Part shown: positions 33,199 to 43,600 of the stretch, in pieces
How positions within the stretch are numbered: position 1 is the stretch's first letter
Layout of the letters: the number at the start of each line of letters is the position of its first letter
Origin: CAYTTR01 sp964440805
GTDB lineage: Bacteria > Acidobacteriota > Aminicenantia > Aminicenantales > Aminicenantaceae
Direction: 5' to 3'
NCBI GenBank assembly: GCA_964440805.1
Contig: CAYTTR010000006.1
Location: forward strand, 1 to 64,000
Length of the DNA: 64,000 nt
Made by a program: the position numbers and the translations under genes
Notes under the pieces: model-generated
Seen by the model: the letters and a program-made list of their open reading frames with translations, nothing else
The model's database searches: none
What the model was told of the DNA's origin: nothing

Positions 33199-34959
33199 AT
33201 GAAGGCAAAAAAGGTAATGATTATTGGAATCTTATTTATTACTATGTGGGGCAATCGATGTGCCCGGGTTCCCTTGAAGATGGACCTATCTTTGGATTCT
33301 TCAGGTAAAAAGTGGGTCAGGCAAACCTTGGACAAGATGACAGTGGAAGAAAAAATCGGCCAGATGATTTGCTGCCGGGTGCAGGGAATTTATGCTCACC
33401 GGGAAAGTGAATTTATTAAAAATTTGGAAAAACTTGTCAGACAAGAAAAAGTAGGGGGATTCATTCTTTTTGGAGGAGAAATTTATGAAACAGCCTGGCT
33501 TCTAAACAAACTTCAGCAATGGACTGATGTTCCTCTCCTTATTGCTTCTGATTTGGAGCGTGGTCTTGGGAACCAGTTGGATGGAGCAGCCCTTTTTCCT
33601 CCTTTAATGTCATTAGGAGCAATAGGATCAGCAGAAGCAGCCTATGCTATGGGAAAAGTAACGGCTGTGGAAGCCAGGTCAGTAGGTATCCATATAACTT
33701 ATGCTCCGGTAGTGGATGTCAACATAAACCCTTTGAATCCAATAATAAACACCAGGTCTTTCGGAGAAGAACCTGAGCTTGTGGGGCGCCTGGCCCAGGA
33801 ATTTATAAAAGGATGCCAGGAACATGGTTTAATTGCCACAGCCAAACATTTTCCCGGACATGGTGATACAGATGAGGACTCCCACAGTGTCCTGCCTGTT
33901 GTTACTGGAGATAGGGAACGATTAGAGAAAGTGGAATTTTATCCCTTCCGGAAAGTAATCCAAGCAGGTGTTCAAGCTATTATGACCGCCCACCTTCATC
34001 TTCCAACCCTTGATCCGGCCGTGAATATGCCGGCCACTCTTTCCAAACCCATCCTGACTGATCTTCTCAGAATGGAAATGGGTTTTAAAGGTTTAATAGT
34101 GACTGATGCTATGAATATGGGAGGAATAATTACCCAGTACCCCCCTGAGGAGGCGGCCCTTTTGGCTGTTCAAGCAGGAGCGGATATAATTCTGATTCCT
34201 CCTGAACCGGAGAAAGTTATTAAAAAGCTCATAGAAGCAGTTAAACAAGGAATAATTCCGGAATCCCGCCTTAATGAGTCAGTCCACCGTATATTGGAAG
34301 CAAAAGCTAAGCTGGGACTTCACCAAAAATCACTGGTGGAAGTAGAAGAGATAAGCAAAGTGGTGGCTTCACCTAAGCATCTCGAGCAATCTCAGTTGGC
34401 TTTCCAACAATCTATAACCTGCGTCAAAAATAGTAATAATATCCTCCCCCTCTCCAAAAATAAAAAGAAGATAGCTGTCTTTGCGCTCTCCAGTGATCCC
34501 GGAGATTATTTTGCTGGAAGCCGGTTTCTCCAGGAAATAGAAAAAAGACAGGATATTCTGCTCGGATTTATGGCTGATGCCTTCACTGGAGTGGAATTTT
34601 TTCTTGAAGCCCTGGAAAAAGCCCGGGAAGCTGAAGTCTATGTGGTTGCTCTTTTTTCCAGGCTCAGGGCGGGAAAAGGGAGCGTTGATCTTGATGAAAA
34701 ACATATTCAGCTCATCCGGAATTTTTCTTCCTCCGGAGTGCCTGTGGTGGTAATATCTTTTGGAAGTCCCTATTTTATCCGCCATTTCCCGGAGATAGAC
34801 GCTTATCTCTGTGCTTATCGTCATGCTTCCCCAGCGCAGGCAGCGGCTGTTGAAGCCCTTTTTGGAGAAATTGAAATTACGGGACGGCTTCCTGTTTCCA
34901 TTCCTGGTTTATTTCCAGCAGGTTTTGGAATAGTGGTAAATAAAAAAAACGGTCTTTAG
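33199..34959 (+). CDS. Glycoside hydrolase family 3, NagZ-like beta-N-acetylhexosaminidase
   Basis: A 586-aa, two-domain GH3 enzyme that would remove GlcNAc from muropeptides or chitin fragments. The first domain has ASDLERGLGNQL, KHFPGHGDTDEDSH (the NagZ His-Asp catalytic dyad loop) and the nucleophile Asp in VTDAMNMGG. A C-terminal domain (about 395-586) follows, as in the two-domain Bacillus NagZ. The frame opens at 33109, but the first 30 residues overlap the permease gene; the ATG at 33199 starts a signal peptide (MKAKKVMIIGILFITMWG) ending near a Cys, so export or lipid anchoring is likely. Confidence 0.87.
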   Translation: MKAKKVMIIGILFITMWGNRCARVPLKMDLSLDSSGKKWVRQTLDKMTVEEKIGQMICCRVQGIYAHRESEFIKNLEKLVRQEKVGGFILFGGEIYETAWLLNKLQQWTDVPLLIASDLERGLGNQLDGAALFPPLMSLGAIGSAEAAYAMGKVTAVEARSVGIHITYAPVVDVNINPLNPIINTRSFGEEPELVGRLAQEFIKGCQEHGLIATAKHFPGHGDTDEDSHSVLPVVTGDRERLEKVEFYPFRKVIQAGVQAIMTAHLHLPTLDPAVNMPATLSKPILTDLLRMEMGFKGLIVTDAMNMGGIITQYPPEEAALLAVQAGADIILIPPEPEKVIKKLIEAVKQGIIPESRLNESVHRILEAKAKLGLHQKSLVEVEEISKVVASPKHLEQSQLAFQQSITCVKNSNNILPLSKNKKKIAVFALSSDPGDYFAGSRFLQEIEKRQDILLGFMADAFTGVEFFLEALEKAREAEVYVVALFSRLRAGKGSVDLDEKHIQLIRNFSSSGVPVVVISFGSPYFIRHFPEIDAYLCAYRHASPAQAAAVEALFGEIEITGRLPVSIPGLFPAGFGIVVNKKNGL

Positions 34960-34960
34960 C

Positions 34961-34984
34961 CTTAAAAATTTGGGGGAACCTCAG
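34961..34984. repeat. Solo family-1 repeat end
   Basis: TTAAAAATTTGGGGGAACCT, two bases after the GH3 stop codon and 14 bases before the next promoter's -35 box. Confidence 0.5.
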
Positions 34985-34998
34985 AGGCCTATAAATTA

Positions 34999-35027
34999 TT
35001 GACACTTGAAAATGTTTACTGTATTAA
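34999..35027 (+). promoter_or_regulatory. Sigma-70-type promoter for the GT81-like gene
   Basis: TTGACA at 34999-35004, a 17-base spacer and TATTAA at 35022-35027. AAGGAG precedes the ATG at 35078. Confidence 0.6.
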
Positions 35028-35077
35028 TGATAAAAAGCTGTTAATTTAGATGGGAGTTCATAAGAAAGGAGCTACAT

Positions 35078-36295
35078 ATGTCTGATTTCTTCCAGAATGG
35101 AATTATTGCCACTTTTCATAAGCTAAGGGAAACAAATATTAAAGAGCTGGAGAATGAACTCAAACAGTTCTCCAGAATTCGTCCTATTGCTTTGATTCTT
35201 CCTTCTTTATTCAGGGAGTTCCAATCAGGAGCTCTTATAAATATCATCCAGACTGTAAGGAAAGTAAATTACCTAAATGAAATTATTCTTAGTCTTGATA
35301 AGGCAAATGAACAACAATTTATCGAAGTCAAGAAACATTTTTCTTCTGTAAAAAAGATGACCATTATCTGGAATGACGGTCCCGGGATGAGAGAAATTTA
35401 CCGTATTCTGGAGGAAAATAATCTCTCTCCGGGAAAGGAAGGAAAAGGCCGGGCAGTCTGGATTGCTTTAGGCTATGTCCTGGCTCGACAGAAAAGCCGG
35501 GTTATAGTTATCCATGATTGTGACATTGTTAATTACAACAGAAGCTTGCTGGCCCGGCTGTGTTATCCTGTAGCGACTCCTCACTCTGAATATGAATTTT
35601 GTAAAGGTTATTACAGCCGGGTAACTGATAGAATGTATGGAAGAGCCACTCGCTTATTTTTCACTCCCTTTATTCGATCTCTGGAAAAAATCCTGGGTTA
35701 TCTTCCCTTTCTTATTTATATGGACAGCTTCCGTTATGCCTTAGCCGGGGAGATCGCCTTAAGAAGAGACTTGGCCATGGCCGTTCGTATTCCATCAGAT
35801 TGGGGTCTTGAAGTGGGGACTCTGGCTGAGGTTTACCGGAATATGGCCTTAAACCGTATTTGTCAGGTTGATATTGCTGATTCCTATGAACATAAACATC
35901 AACCATTGTCTCCCTCTGATCCTCATCGGGGTGTCCTCAAGATGACCATAGATATCGCCAAGTCAATTTTCCGTAATCTTGCCCTGGAAGGAGTGCAGTT
36001 TTCTGAGGGATTTTTCAAAACCCTGAGTAATATTTACCTGAAAGAAGCTCAGGAGGCGGTTATCCGATATGAAAATGATGCTGCTATCAATAGACTTAAT
36101 TTTGACAGGCACTCCGAAATGGTTTGCGTCGAAGCTTTTGCTGATGGAATTCAAATGGCAGGCGAGATTTTTTGGAAAAATCCTTCTACCAGCCCCATGA
36201 TACCCAATTGGCACCGGGTAACAGCTGCCTTGCCTGATATTTTCCAAAATCTCTTGGAGGTAGTGAATAAAGACAATGATGGGGACCTGAATTGA
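35078..36295 (+). CDS. Glucosyl-3-phosphoglycerate synthase-like glycosyltransferase (GT81)
   Basis: A 405-aa GT-A glycosyltransferase. The layout matches GpgS: GKGRAVWIALGY for the donor site, VIHDCDIVNY as the DxD metal motif, CKGYYSRVTDRMYGRATRL, and ALAGEIALRRDLAM with SDWGLEVGTLAEV further on; DSYEHKHQPL resembles the family's C-terminal His motif. GpgS makes glucosyl-3-phosphoglycerate, precursor of the solute glucosylglycerate or of methylglucose polysaccharides. Mannosyl variants exist, so the sugar is uncertain. No phosphatase partner lies next to it. Confidence 0.78.
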   Translation: MSDFFQNGIIATFHKLRETNIKELENELKQFSRIRPIALILPSLFREFQSGALINIIQTVRKVNYLNEIILSLDKANEQQFIEVKKHFSSVKKMTIIWNDGPGMREIYRILEENNLSPGKEGKGRAVWIALGYVLARQKSRVIVIHDCDIVNYNRSLLARLCYPVATPHSEYEFCKGYYSRVTDRMYGRATRLFFTPFIRSLEKILGYLPFLIYMDSFRYALAGEIALRRDLAMAVRIPSDWGLEVGTLAEVYRNMALNRICQVDIADSYEHKHQPLSPSDPHRGVLKMTIDIAKSIFRNLALEGVQFSEGFFKTLSNIYLKEAQEAVIRYENDAAINRLNFDRHSEMVCVEAFADGIQMAGEIFWKNPSTSPMIPNWHRVTAALPDIFQNLLEVVNKDNDGDLN

Positions 36296-36374
36296 TATTG
36301 AAACGATTTCTTTAATTCAAACGTCTTATATAATGTGAAGGGATATGTAATAAAAGAACAAAGAGGGTCTTATA

Positions 36375-37607
36375 ATGACTATTCCCAAAAAAATCCTTGT
36401 TGTGGCTTTGTTGATAATTATCATCGGAGCCGGGGCCTATTTTGTATCAAAAAAGTTTTCGCCTGGAAATGAATCTAGCAATGAAACACAACAAGTTGAA
36501 GAATCGAGAGCATCGGGGGAAAGTCCTTTAGCTGTCCGGGTAGCTCGAGCCAAGAGAGACCGTTTGGTTATAAACCTAAAATCACCAGGCGAGGCAGTGA
36601 CAGATAAAATCATTCAAATGAAGGTGGAAGTAGGAGGAAAAATAAAGTCTATTCATGTTGATGAAGGACAGCATGTGAAGCAAGGTGAACTTTTACTTGA
36701 GATTGACGATCGAGCCTACCAATTGGAACTTGAAAGCCAGGAAGCTGACCGCCTCCGTTTTTTGTCCGAATTGCTCCTTGAAAATCAGTTTGCTTTTTCG
36801 GAGACTTCCAGCAGCACTCTTCATCAGGAAAAGGTTTCTGTTGCCGAAAAAGAATTTCAGAGAGCCCGCCAGCTTTACCAGCAGGGAATGATTTCGCAAG
36901 ATGAATTTGAAAGTATCAGCCGTACTTATGAGTTGGCTTTAATTGAAGCCGGTCAGAGAAGAGAAGAAATCAGAGCTGCAGCCAAGGGCTTAACCCAGGC
37001 TGAAATAAGAGTTAAAAAGGCCAAGATGGATCTGGAAAAAACTCAATTACGGGCTCCTTTTGGTGGAGTTATTACTGATATAAAGATCTCTTTAGGACAG
37101 CATATTTCCCCGGGGAATGAAGTATTTACCTTGGTAAATATTGAAAAAATAATGGTTCATGCCAAAGTACTGGAAAGTGAAGTCCGTAAGATTCAGGTGG
37201 GCCGTGAAACCTTGGTGAGGTTCAGTGCTTATCCGGACAAGGTTTTTAAAGGAGTGGTAAAAGCGGTCAGCCCTCTAATAAAACCTGAAGATAAGACCTG
37301 TAAAGTGATAGTTAGTGTCACTAATCCTAAGGAAGAAATAAAACCAGGTATGCATGCAGAAGTAGAAATTGCTGCGGAAATCTATGAAGACCGCCTGATA
37401 ATTCCTCAGGATGCTGTTTTAGTAAGAGGAGGGAGGAAGCTGGTCTTTGTGGTGGAAGACGGCTTAGCCAAGTGGAATTATATTCAAACCGGAGAAGAGA
37501 ATGAGCTCTATTGTGAGGTCCTGGAAGGAGTGAAAGAAGGAGATCTGGTAATCATGGAAGGCCATCTCACATTAGCCCATGATGCTCCGGTAAAAATTGT
37601 GGAATGA
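36375..37607 (+). CDS. RND efflux periplasmic adaptor (membrane fusion protein)
   Basis: A 410-aa HlyD/AcrA-like protein that would bridge an RND pump to an outer-membrane channel. N-terminal membrane anchor (about 6-24), then a barrel-sandwich half (VGGKIKSIHVDEGQHVKQGE), a coiled-coil hairpin (about 110-215), the second half (LRAPFGGVITDIKISLGQ), a beta-barrel and a membrane-proximal domain (to 405). The likely partners are the two RND pumps at 40.7 and 43.9 kb, although a response regulator and an M14 peptidase intervene. Confidence 0.9.
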   Translation: MTIPKKILVVALLIIIIGAGAYFVSKKFSPGNESSNETQQVEESRASGESPLAVRVARAKRDRLVINLKSPGEAVTDKIIQMKVEVGGKIKSIHVDEGQHVKQGELLLEIDDRAYQLELESQEADRLRFLSELLLENQFAFSETSSSTLHQEKVSVAEKEFQRARQLYQQGMISQDEFESISRTYELALIEAGQRREEIRAAAKGLTQAEIRVKKAKMDLEKTQLRAPFGGVITDIKISLGQHISPGNEVFTLVNIEKIMVHAKVLESEVRKIQVGRETLVRFSAYPDKVFKGVVKAVSPLIKPEDKTCKVIVSVTNPKEEIKPGMHAEVEIAAEIYEDRLIIPQDAVLVRGGRKLVFVVEDGLAKWNYIQTGEENELYCEVLEGVKEGDLVIMEGHLTLAHDAPVKIVE

Positions 37608-37621
37608 ACAGATGTATATGA

Positions 37622-38011
37622 TTATTCGGAACTTGGAGGCTCTTCCTCCTCAATAGGAAAGAGGGAGCGGATTTTTATTAGAATTTCTTCTGGATTCAAA
37701 GGTTTTTGGAAAAAAGCCAGCGCTCCGCTTTCCTTTATTTCCGGCTGCAAGGCTGCTCCTTTATAAACAGCTGATATCAGAATAACGGGAATGTTTTTAC
37801 TGAGAAGAATCCGGCAGAGTTCCAAACCGTCGGTTTTAGGCAAAAGAACGTCAGAGATAACCAGGTCAGGGTGAATGCTTTCTGCCAGCTTCAATCCTTC
37901 TTCTCCATTTGTAGTGGGGTAGACTTTGTAACCAGCTTTGGATAAAACTTTATGAAGGATGGAAAGCGTGATCCGATCATCGTCAACTAAGATTATCTTT
38001 ACAGGATTCAT
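37622..38011 (-). CDS. Single-domain response regulator
   Basis: A 129-aa stand-alone receiver. Acidic pocket IILVDDDRI, phospho-acceptor Asp in LVISDVLLPKTDG (about 55), the conserved Ser/Thr in VILISAVY and the Lys in FFQKPLNP are all present, so it should be phosphorylatable. It has no output domain. No histidine kinase lies nearby. It is convergent with the RND adaptor gene. Confidence 0.9.
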   Translation of the reverse strand: MNPVKIILVDDDRITLSILHKVLSKAGYKVYPTTNGEEGLKLAESIHPDLVISDVLLPKTDGLELCRILLSKNIPVILISAVYKGAALQPEIKESGALAFFQKPLNPEEILIKIRSLFPIEEEEPPSSE

Positions 38012-38111
38012 TTTACACTTTTTTAAGTTTAAACCATTTCTTCAGCGTTGAAAAGAAGATTTGAAAAAAATTTTGTCATTATCCTAAAAATTAAAGATAA
38101 AAAGTATTAAC

Positions 38112-38392
38112 CTCAGGAGTTCCCCTAAATTTTTAAGTCGTGACGAGCCTGGGAGGAAATTGATCGCTCCGCACCCGTCATCGCCTGGTTATAGAGCGAA
38201 TATTTAGGCATAAAACTGATAAGTATGACCTTAAAGGAAATTATTTTATATTTACGGAACTTCCTCCAGGCGATGAGAGGCCCCTACGCTGCGAGCTAAG
38301 ACATACCATGTCCTCCCGTTTGGTTAACTCTTTAATTTCTTTCCAAATAAATACTTATTTCTGAGCTGATTGAAAATTTTGGGGGAATTCCG
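38112..38392. mobile_element. Family-1 MITE-like element with 8-bp direct repeat
   Basis: The ends are inverted: left GGAGTTCCCCTAAATTTTTA (38117), right GAAAATTTTGGGGGAATTCC. The element is flanked by the perfect direct repeat GTATTAAC at 38104-38111 and 38393-38400, which looks like a target-site duplication. Inside, TCATCGCCTGG (38178) and CCAGGCGATGA (38266) form an 11-bp inverted repeat. No ORF. It accounts for most of the 494-base gap 38012-38505. A close relative is at 50395-50690. Confidence 0.75.
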
Positions 38393-38405
38393 GTATTAAC
38401 TTGAA

Positions 38406-38434
38406 TTGACTGGGACTTTCATTTTAATTAAACT
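38406..38434 (+). promoter_or_regulatory. Sigma-70-type promoter for the M14 peptidase gene
   Basis: TTGACT at 38406-38411, a 17-base spacer and TAAACT at 38429-38434, starting 14 bases beyond the repeat element. AAGGAGGAAGG precedes the ATG. Confidence 0.5.
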
Positions 38435-38505
38435 CATAAATTCTAATTACCTTTTCTGCGAATAATTCAGTTTGGTTTGCTTTTCTAAGTTCTAAGGAGG
38501 AAGGA

Positions 38506-40140
38506 ATGAAAAAAATCCTTAGTTTAATAGTGATATTTCTTTTTCTGGGTATTGGCTATTCCTATGAGATTCCTCTGACCGTTCCCGAAAAAACAGACTA
38601 CAAAGAAACATCGCGTTACAGAGATGTTATTGATTTTATTTATAAGCTTCAAAAGTCTTCAGATTTACTCCGGACTGAAAATTTGGCCGTAAGTGCAGAA
38701 GGCCGTGCGATTCCGCTATTAGTCATAGGTAATCCTTTACCTTTTCCCCAAGTTAAAGGAAAAAGAGATCCCAGGTTAGCAGTCTACATTCAAGGTAATA
38801 TTCATGCCGGAGAAGTAGAAGCCAAGGAGGCTTCTTTAATGCTGGCCCGTGATCTTATTTCAGCCAAAGGTTCTTCTCATTTGGAGAATCTTATTGTACT
38901 TATAGCCCCAATTTTTAATCCGGATGGTAATGAAAAAATAAGCCCTGAAAACAGAATCAACCAATTAGGACCGGAGGAAGGAGTTGGAGTTCGTTATAAC
39001 GGTCTTAACCTTGACCTCAACAGGGATGCCATGAAACTGGAGAGCCCCGAATTGCAAGGGCTGGTCAGGAACGTTCTACTCCGCTGGGATCCGGCGATTG
39101 TATTTGATGGTCATACCCATAACGGATCTTACCATCAGGAACCGGTGACTTATATTTGGGGAGTCAATCCAAACGGGGATACTTCATTGATTGATTATAT
39201 GAAAGATAAAATGATGCCAGAAGTAGCAGGCATTCTTAAAGAAAAGTATAAGACACTTTCCTTCCCTCATGGAGATTTTATGGATCCGCGGCAACCTGAG
39301 AAAGGCTGGAGAACTATCGGCCCTCAACCCCGTTACCTCACTAATTATATTGGTTTAAGAAACAGATTGGCAATATTAAATGAGAATTACCCGTATGTGG
39401 ATTTTAAAAGCCGTATTTTCGGCTGTTACCATCTGCTTCATTCGCTTCTGGAATACTGCTCACTGCATCACCAGGAAATTAAGCAGCTTATACAAAAAGC
39501 GGATATGATGACCATAAGGCAGGGCCTGAGCCCCGGGGAGACTGATTCTTTTATTGTCGAATATGATGTCGAACCGGAGGAGGAATTGTTGACCGTCCTC
39601 GGATATGAAATGACAGTTGAAGAAAGAGAAGGGGGTTGGCCGCGAGTTAAAATAACAGAAGATAAAAAAATGACTTTCCGCCTGCCTTTTTTCTGCAATT
39701 ATATCCCTAAGCGAACCGTTCCGCTTCCTTATGGATATCTTATCCCTGTTCCTGACGATCTAATAAAGGAAAAGCTTCTTCAGCATGGAATTATTGTTGA
39801 GCGGCTGGTAAGACCGGTCAAGCTAAAAGTTCAGACTTTCCAGATTAAAGAGCTAAAAGCAGTAGAGCGGCTTTTCCAGGGCCATCGGTTGAATCAAGTG
39901 AAGGGAGAATATACTGTTGAAGAAAAAGAATTTCCGGCCGGAACAATGTTTGTCGGGACTGCCCAACCCCTGGCCAAATTAGCTGCTTACTTGCTTGAAC
40001 CTGAAAGTGATGACGGTTTTTTAGTCTGGAATTTTTTCGACAGGTATATTGTTCCTCAATGGGGGCGGGGATTTTTAACTTATCCCGTATATAAGTTGAT
40101 CCAACCCCATTTTCTGGTTAAGGAAGTAGTTAGAAATTAA
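38506..40140 (+). CDS. Secreted M14-family zinc carboxypeptidase
   Basis: A 544-aa metallopeptidase with a signal peptide (MKKILSLIVIFLFLGIGYS). Zinc ligands are H and E in NIHAGEVEAKE (about 98-101) and a His in VFDGHTHNGSY (about 205), in the M14 order HxxE...H; FNPDGNEK and LNLDLNRDAM also belong to the family. It probably cleaves peptides in the periplasm or outside. The C-terminal 190 residues are a separate, unrecognised domain. It sits between the RND adaptor and RND pump genes. Confidence 0.85.
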   Translation: MKKILSLIVIFLFLGIGYSYEIPLTVPEKTDYKETSRYRDVIDFIYKLQKSSDLLRTENLAVSAEGRAIPLLVIGNPLPFPQVKGKRDPRLAVYIQGNIHAGEVEAKEASLMLARDLISAKGSSHLENLIVLIAPIFNPDGNEKISPENRINQLGPEEGVGVRYNGLNLDLNRDAMKLESPELQGLVRNVLLRWDPAIVFDGHTHNGSYHQEPVTYIWGVNPNGDTSLIDYMKDKMMPEVAGILKEKYKTLSFPHGDFMDPRQPEKGWRTIGPQPRYLTNYIGLRNRLAILNENYPYVDFKSRIFGCYHLLHSLLEYCSLHHQEIKQLIQKADMMTIRQGLSPGETDSFIVEYDVEPEEELLTVLGYEMTVEEREGGWPRVKITEDKKMTFRLPFFCNYIPKRTVPLPYGYLIPVPDDLIKEKLLQHGIIVERLVRPVKLKVQTFQIKELKAVERLFQGHRLNQVKGEYTVEEKEFPAGTMFVGTAQPLAKLAAYLLEPESDDGFLVWNFFDRYIVPQWGRGFLTYPVYKLIQPHFLVKEVVRN

Positions 40141-40352
40141 AGCATCATTTTGTTATAAATGAGGGATTGTAATAAATAATGCTGGTTTCCTTTTATTATC
40201 TTGCCTGCCACAAACAATAAAAATGTTTATATATAATTCTTCAAGATGAAATTTTTCTCGTCCCGCCTCTCTTGTCCATCTATGTCGTTTATCTCAATTG
40301 TCTTGTATAATTAATACTATTGTTATCTCCTGCTTCGTCTTTTTCATCCGGC

Positions 40353-40437
40353 AAACCAAATAAACCAGATGAACAAGAAAAACTTAACAAACAGAATAAA
40401 CGCTATAAACGCAAGCAACGCAATAAACGCATTTATT
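40353..40437. repeat. Array of degenerate 9-11-base units (ATAAACGCA type)
   Basis: CAAACCAAATAAACCAGATG gives way to units ending AAACGC: ATAAACGCT, ATAAACGCAAG, CAACGCA, ATAAACGCA. It runs directly into the double hairpin at 40441. The upstream 200 bases of this 515-base gap (40141-40655) show nothing I can call. Confidence 0.6.
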
Positions 40438-40440
40438 CAG

Positions 40441-40485
40441 GGAAAGGGGTGTCCCTTTGGGGAACGTCCCCCTTTTTTTAAAAGA
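40441..40485 (+). terminator. Double hairpin with T run (REP-like), copy 1
   Basis: AAAGGG-GTGT-CCCTTT followed by GGGG-AACGT-CCCC and then seven T. The same pair, inverted and with one base changed in the second loop, occurs at 52984-53018. It could terminate transcription from the left. Confidence 0.6.
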
Positions 40486-40655
40486 ATATCTGTGGTATAA
40501 ATTTTTTGTTTGATCCGGTGGGGGCGATGAAGACATCAGTTTTTTTTGAAAATATTCTTTTGGAAAAAATTCTAAAAAAAAATCATTTTTTTTGATAATA
40601 ATAAGCAACTTTTATTGTCTTTCTTTATAGATAGTTGTCCAAGGAGTGACTGCAT

Positions 40656-43600
40656 ATGAAGATTACAGAGATTTCTTTAAAACGGCCGGTAACGGTTACC
40701 ATGTTTTTTGTAGCTGTGGTTCTCCTTGGTTTTGTTTCGCTGAGAGAGTTAAGCGTTGATCTTCTGCCTGACATTAAATATCCCCGCCTCTCTGTGGTTA
40801 CCCGTTATCCGGGAGTAGCTCCCCAGGAAATTGAATCTCTTCTCACAATTCCCTTAGAGGCATCTGTCAGCCGGATTCCCGGCTTGCGGCGGGTTGATTC
40901 AGTGTCCCAGGAAGGAATTTCTATTTTAAGCCTGGAATTTGCCTGGGGTACAGATATGGATTTCGCTATGCTTCATACAAGAGAAAAGTTGGATAGTATT
41001 CTTCTTCCGGAGGATGTTGAAGGGCCTACCATTATTCCTTTGGATCCCCAGAGTCAGCCTATTATGATTCTATCAATTTCAGGGATAGGTTCGCTTCTTG
41101 AATTGAAAGAATTTTCCGAGGAACTTGTAAAACCGAGATTAGAGCAGATTGAAGGAGTGGGTTCGGCTGAAATCGCCGGAGGAGTGGAAAGAGAAATTCA
41201 TGTGGAGGTCAGGCCGGATCTTCTTTCTTTGTTTGGACTGACTATTGATCAAGTTTCCCAGAGAATCGATGCTTTTAACCGGAATCTTCAAGGTGGAACA
41301 ATTCGTAAAGGCCGTTTCAAATATGCTTTGCGAGTAGTGGGAGAATTTGAACAATTGACTGAAATAGGAGAGATTGTTCTTAAAACCACTGAAAGCAGGG
41401 GAGTAGTTCAACTGAAGGATGTGGCTGCTGTGCGGGATTCCTTGAAAGAAAGAGAAGGTATTACCAGGCTCAATGGAGAGGAGAGTATTGGAGTTCTGGT
41501 CCGCAAGGAATCGGGAGCCAACACTGTTGATGTGACTAAAAAAGTTAAAAATGTGCTCGAAGAGATTCGGCAGGAGTATCCCCAGGTTGATATTCATGTA
41601 GTATCTGAGCAGGCCAAGTATATTACCGACGCCATTTCATCAGTAGTCAAGTCCATTATTTTCGGGGGAATACTGGCTTTTTTGGTGCTTTTTATTTTCC
41701 TCCAGGATCTTAAAACACCGCTGATTATATTCGTAGTCATTCCCATAGCTGTTATTGCCACCTTCAATATTCTCTATTTTCAGGATATCACCCTTAACAT
41801 AATGTCCTTGGGGGGGCTTGCCCTGGGAATTGGTATGCTGGTAGATAATTCAATTGTAGTTTCAGAAAGCATATTTAGGCATCAATCTTTGGGTAAATCC
41901 TTGAAGCAGGCGGCTAATGTGGGAACGGCAGAAGTGGGGATGGCAGTGACTGCTTCTACCTTTACTACGGTATCCGTCTTCCTTCCAGTAATCTATGTCC
42001 ACGGCATGGCCGGTCAGCTTTTTAAAGATCAAGCCCTGACAGTAACCTTTGCTCTTCTTTCCTCCCTTTTTGTTTCCCTGACTCTGCTTCCCATGTTGTC
42101 TTCAAGAAAGTTTGCTCAATCAAACGGAAGCTTTAAAGAAAAGAAAAAAAGTGATCAAGAGGAAAAAGAAGATTTAATTCCCAAGAAAACAAGATTTTAC
42201 CATCTTTTTCTCATCTGGTTCCGGTGGTTGCGATCTAGGATTTTCAAGTTGATAGGATGGCTTATCGAAGCTTTGATAAGTTTTCTCGGACAAATAATGC
42301 TGCTTTTTTTCCATTACTTATCCTTGCCCCTGCGGCCAGTAATAAAAACAGTTTTCAAAGGATTTAATTTCGCTTATTCCGAATTTTCCCACAAGTACCA
42401 TGCTTTTCTCGAATATTCCCTGAATAAAAAAACCAAAATAATTGGTTACAGCCTTCTTTTTCTGGGAATTACCATTTTTTTAAGCCTTCAACTTCCCCGG
42501 GAACTTCTTCCTAAACCAAGGGAAACTTCCTTTGAAATAAACTTAGAGACCCCGGTGAATTATTCTCTGGAACAGACAGCTAAGGTGGCTGAATCTCTGG
42601 AAAAATGGCTGATAGAGCAATCATCGGTCAAAGCCTGCTTTGCTCAAATAGGAGTCGTTTCGGGGATGGAAAGCCTAAATCCGGAAGTCTCATTGAATAC
42701 TGCCAAAATTTATGTAGAAGCATACGCACCCCATCAGATTGAGGAAATTATTACCGGGCTCCGGCAGAGACTGACCATGTTCACTGGCCTTCGTTACTCT
42801 CTTGTTGAGGAGCAGTCGGCTCTGTCTCAGTTTTTAGCCTTTTCCACTTCAGAGGTGAGTTTGAAAATAAAAGGTGAGGAACTGGAAATTCTATCCGGAC
42901 TGGCTGAAGAATTAATGGAAAAATTGGAGTCAATACCTGGAGTAGTTGATATTAACAGCAATATCAAGAAAGGAAAACCTGTGTTCTTAGTTCAGGTTAA
43001 TCCTCAAGCTCTGGAAAAATACAATATTTCGCCGGGAGAAATAAGTAATTTTTTGGTCAATGCAGTCAGAGGCAGGGTAGCTTCACAGTTCAAAGAGCTG
43101 GAAAAAAAATATGATATCCGTGTTTGGTGGGAAAAAGAAAAAAGACAGGGCTTAGAAGACCTGATGAATGAATCATTCCCCCATCAAGGAACTCTTATTC
43201 CCATGAGAGAATTGGTCAGTTACACATTGGCCGAAGGGCCTCAGGAGATCAGGCGGGAAAGCCAGCAAAGAGAAGTGGTTGTTACGGCCAACCTTAAGGG
43301 AAGGAAGCTTAGCCATGTTATTCCTGATATCAAGGAGAAAATCGCTGAGCTAAACCTTCCCCCCAAGTACCGAGTAGAGTTCGGAGGAGAACAAGAAGAA
43401 ATGAGCCGTTCTTTCCAGAGCTTGATATTGGCCCTTGCCCTGGCAGTTATATTGGTCTATATGATTATGTCAGCCCAGTTCGAATCATTGAAACATCCTT
43501 TCATAATACTCCTGACCTTGCCCATGGGACTTACAGGTTCAATCTGGGCTTTGTTCATTACCGGTCAGAGCATTAATGTGATTTCTGTTATTGGGATGGT

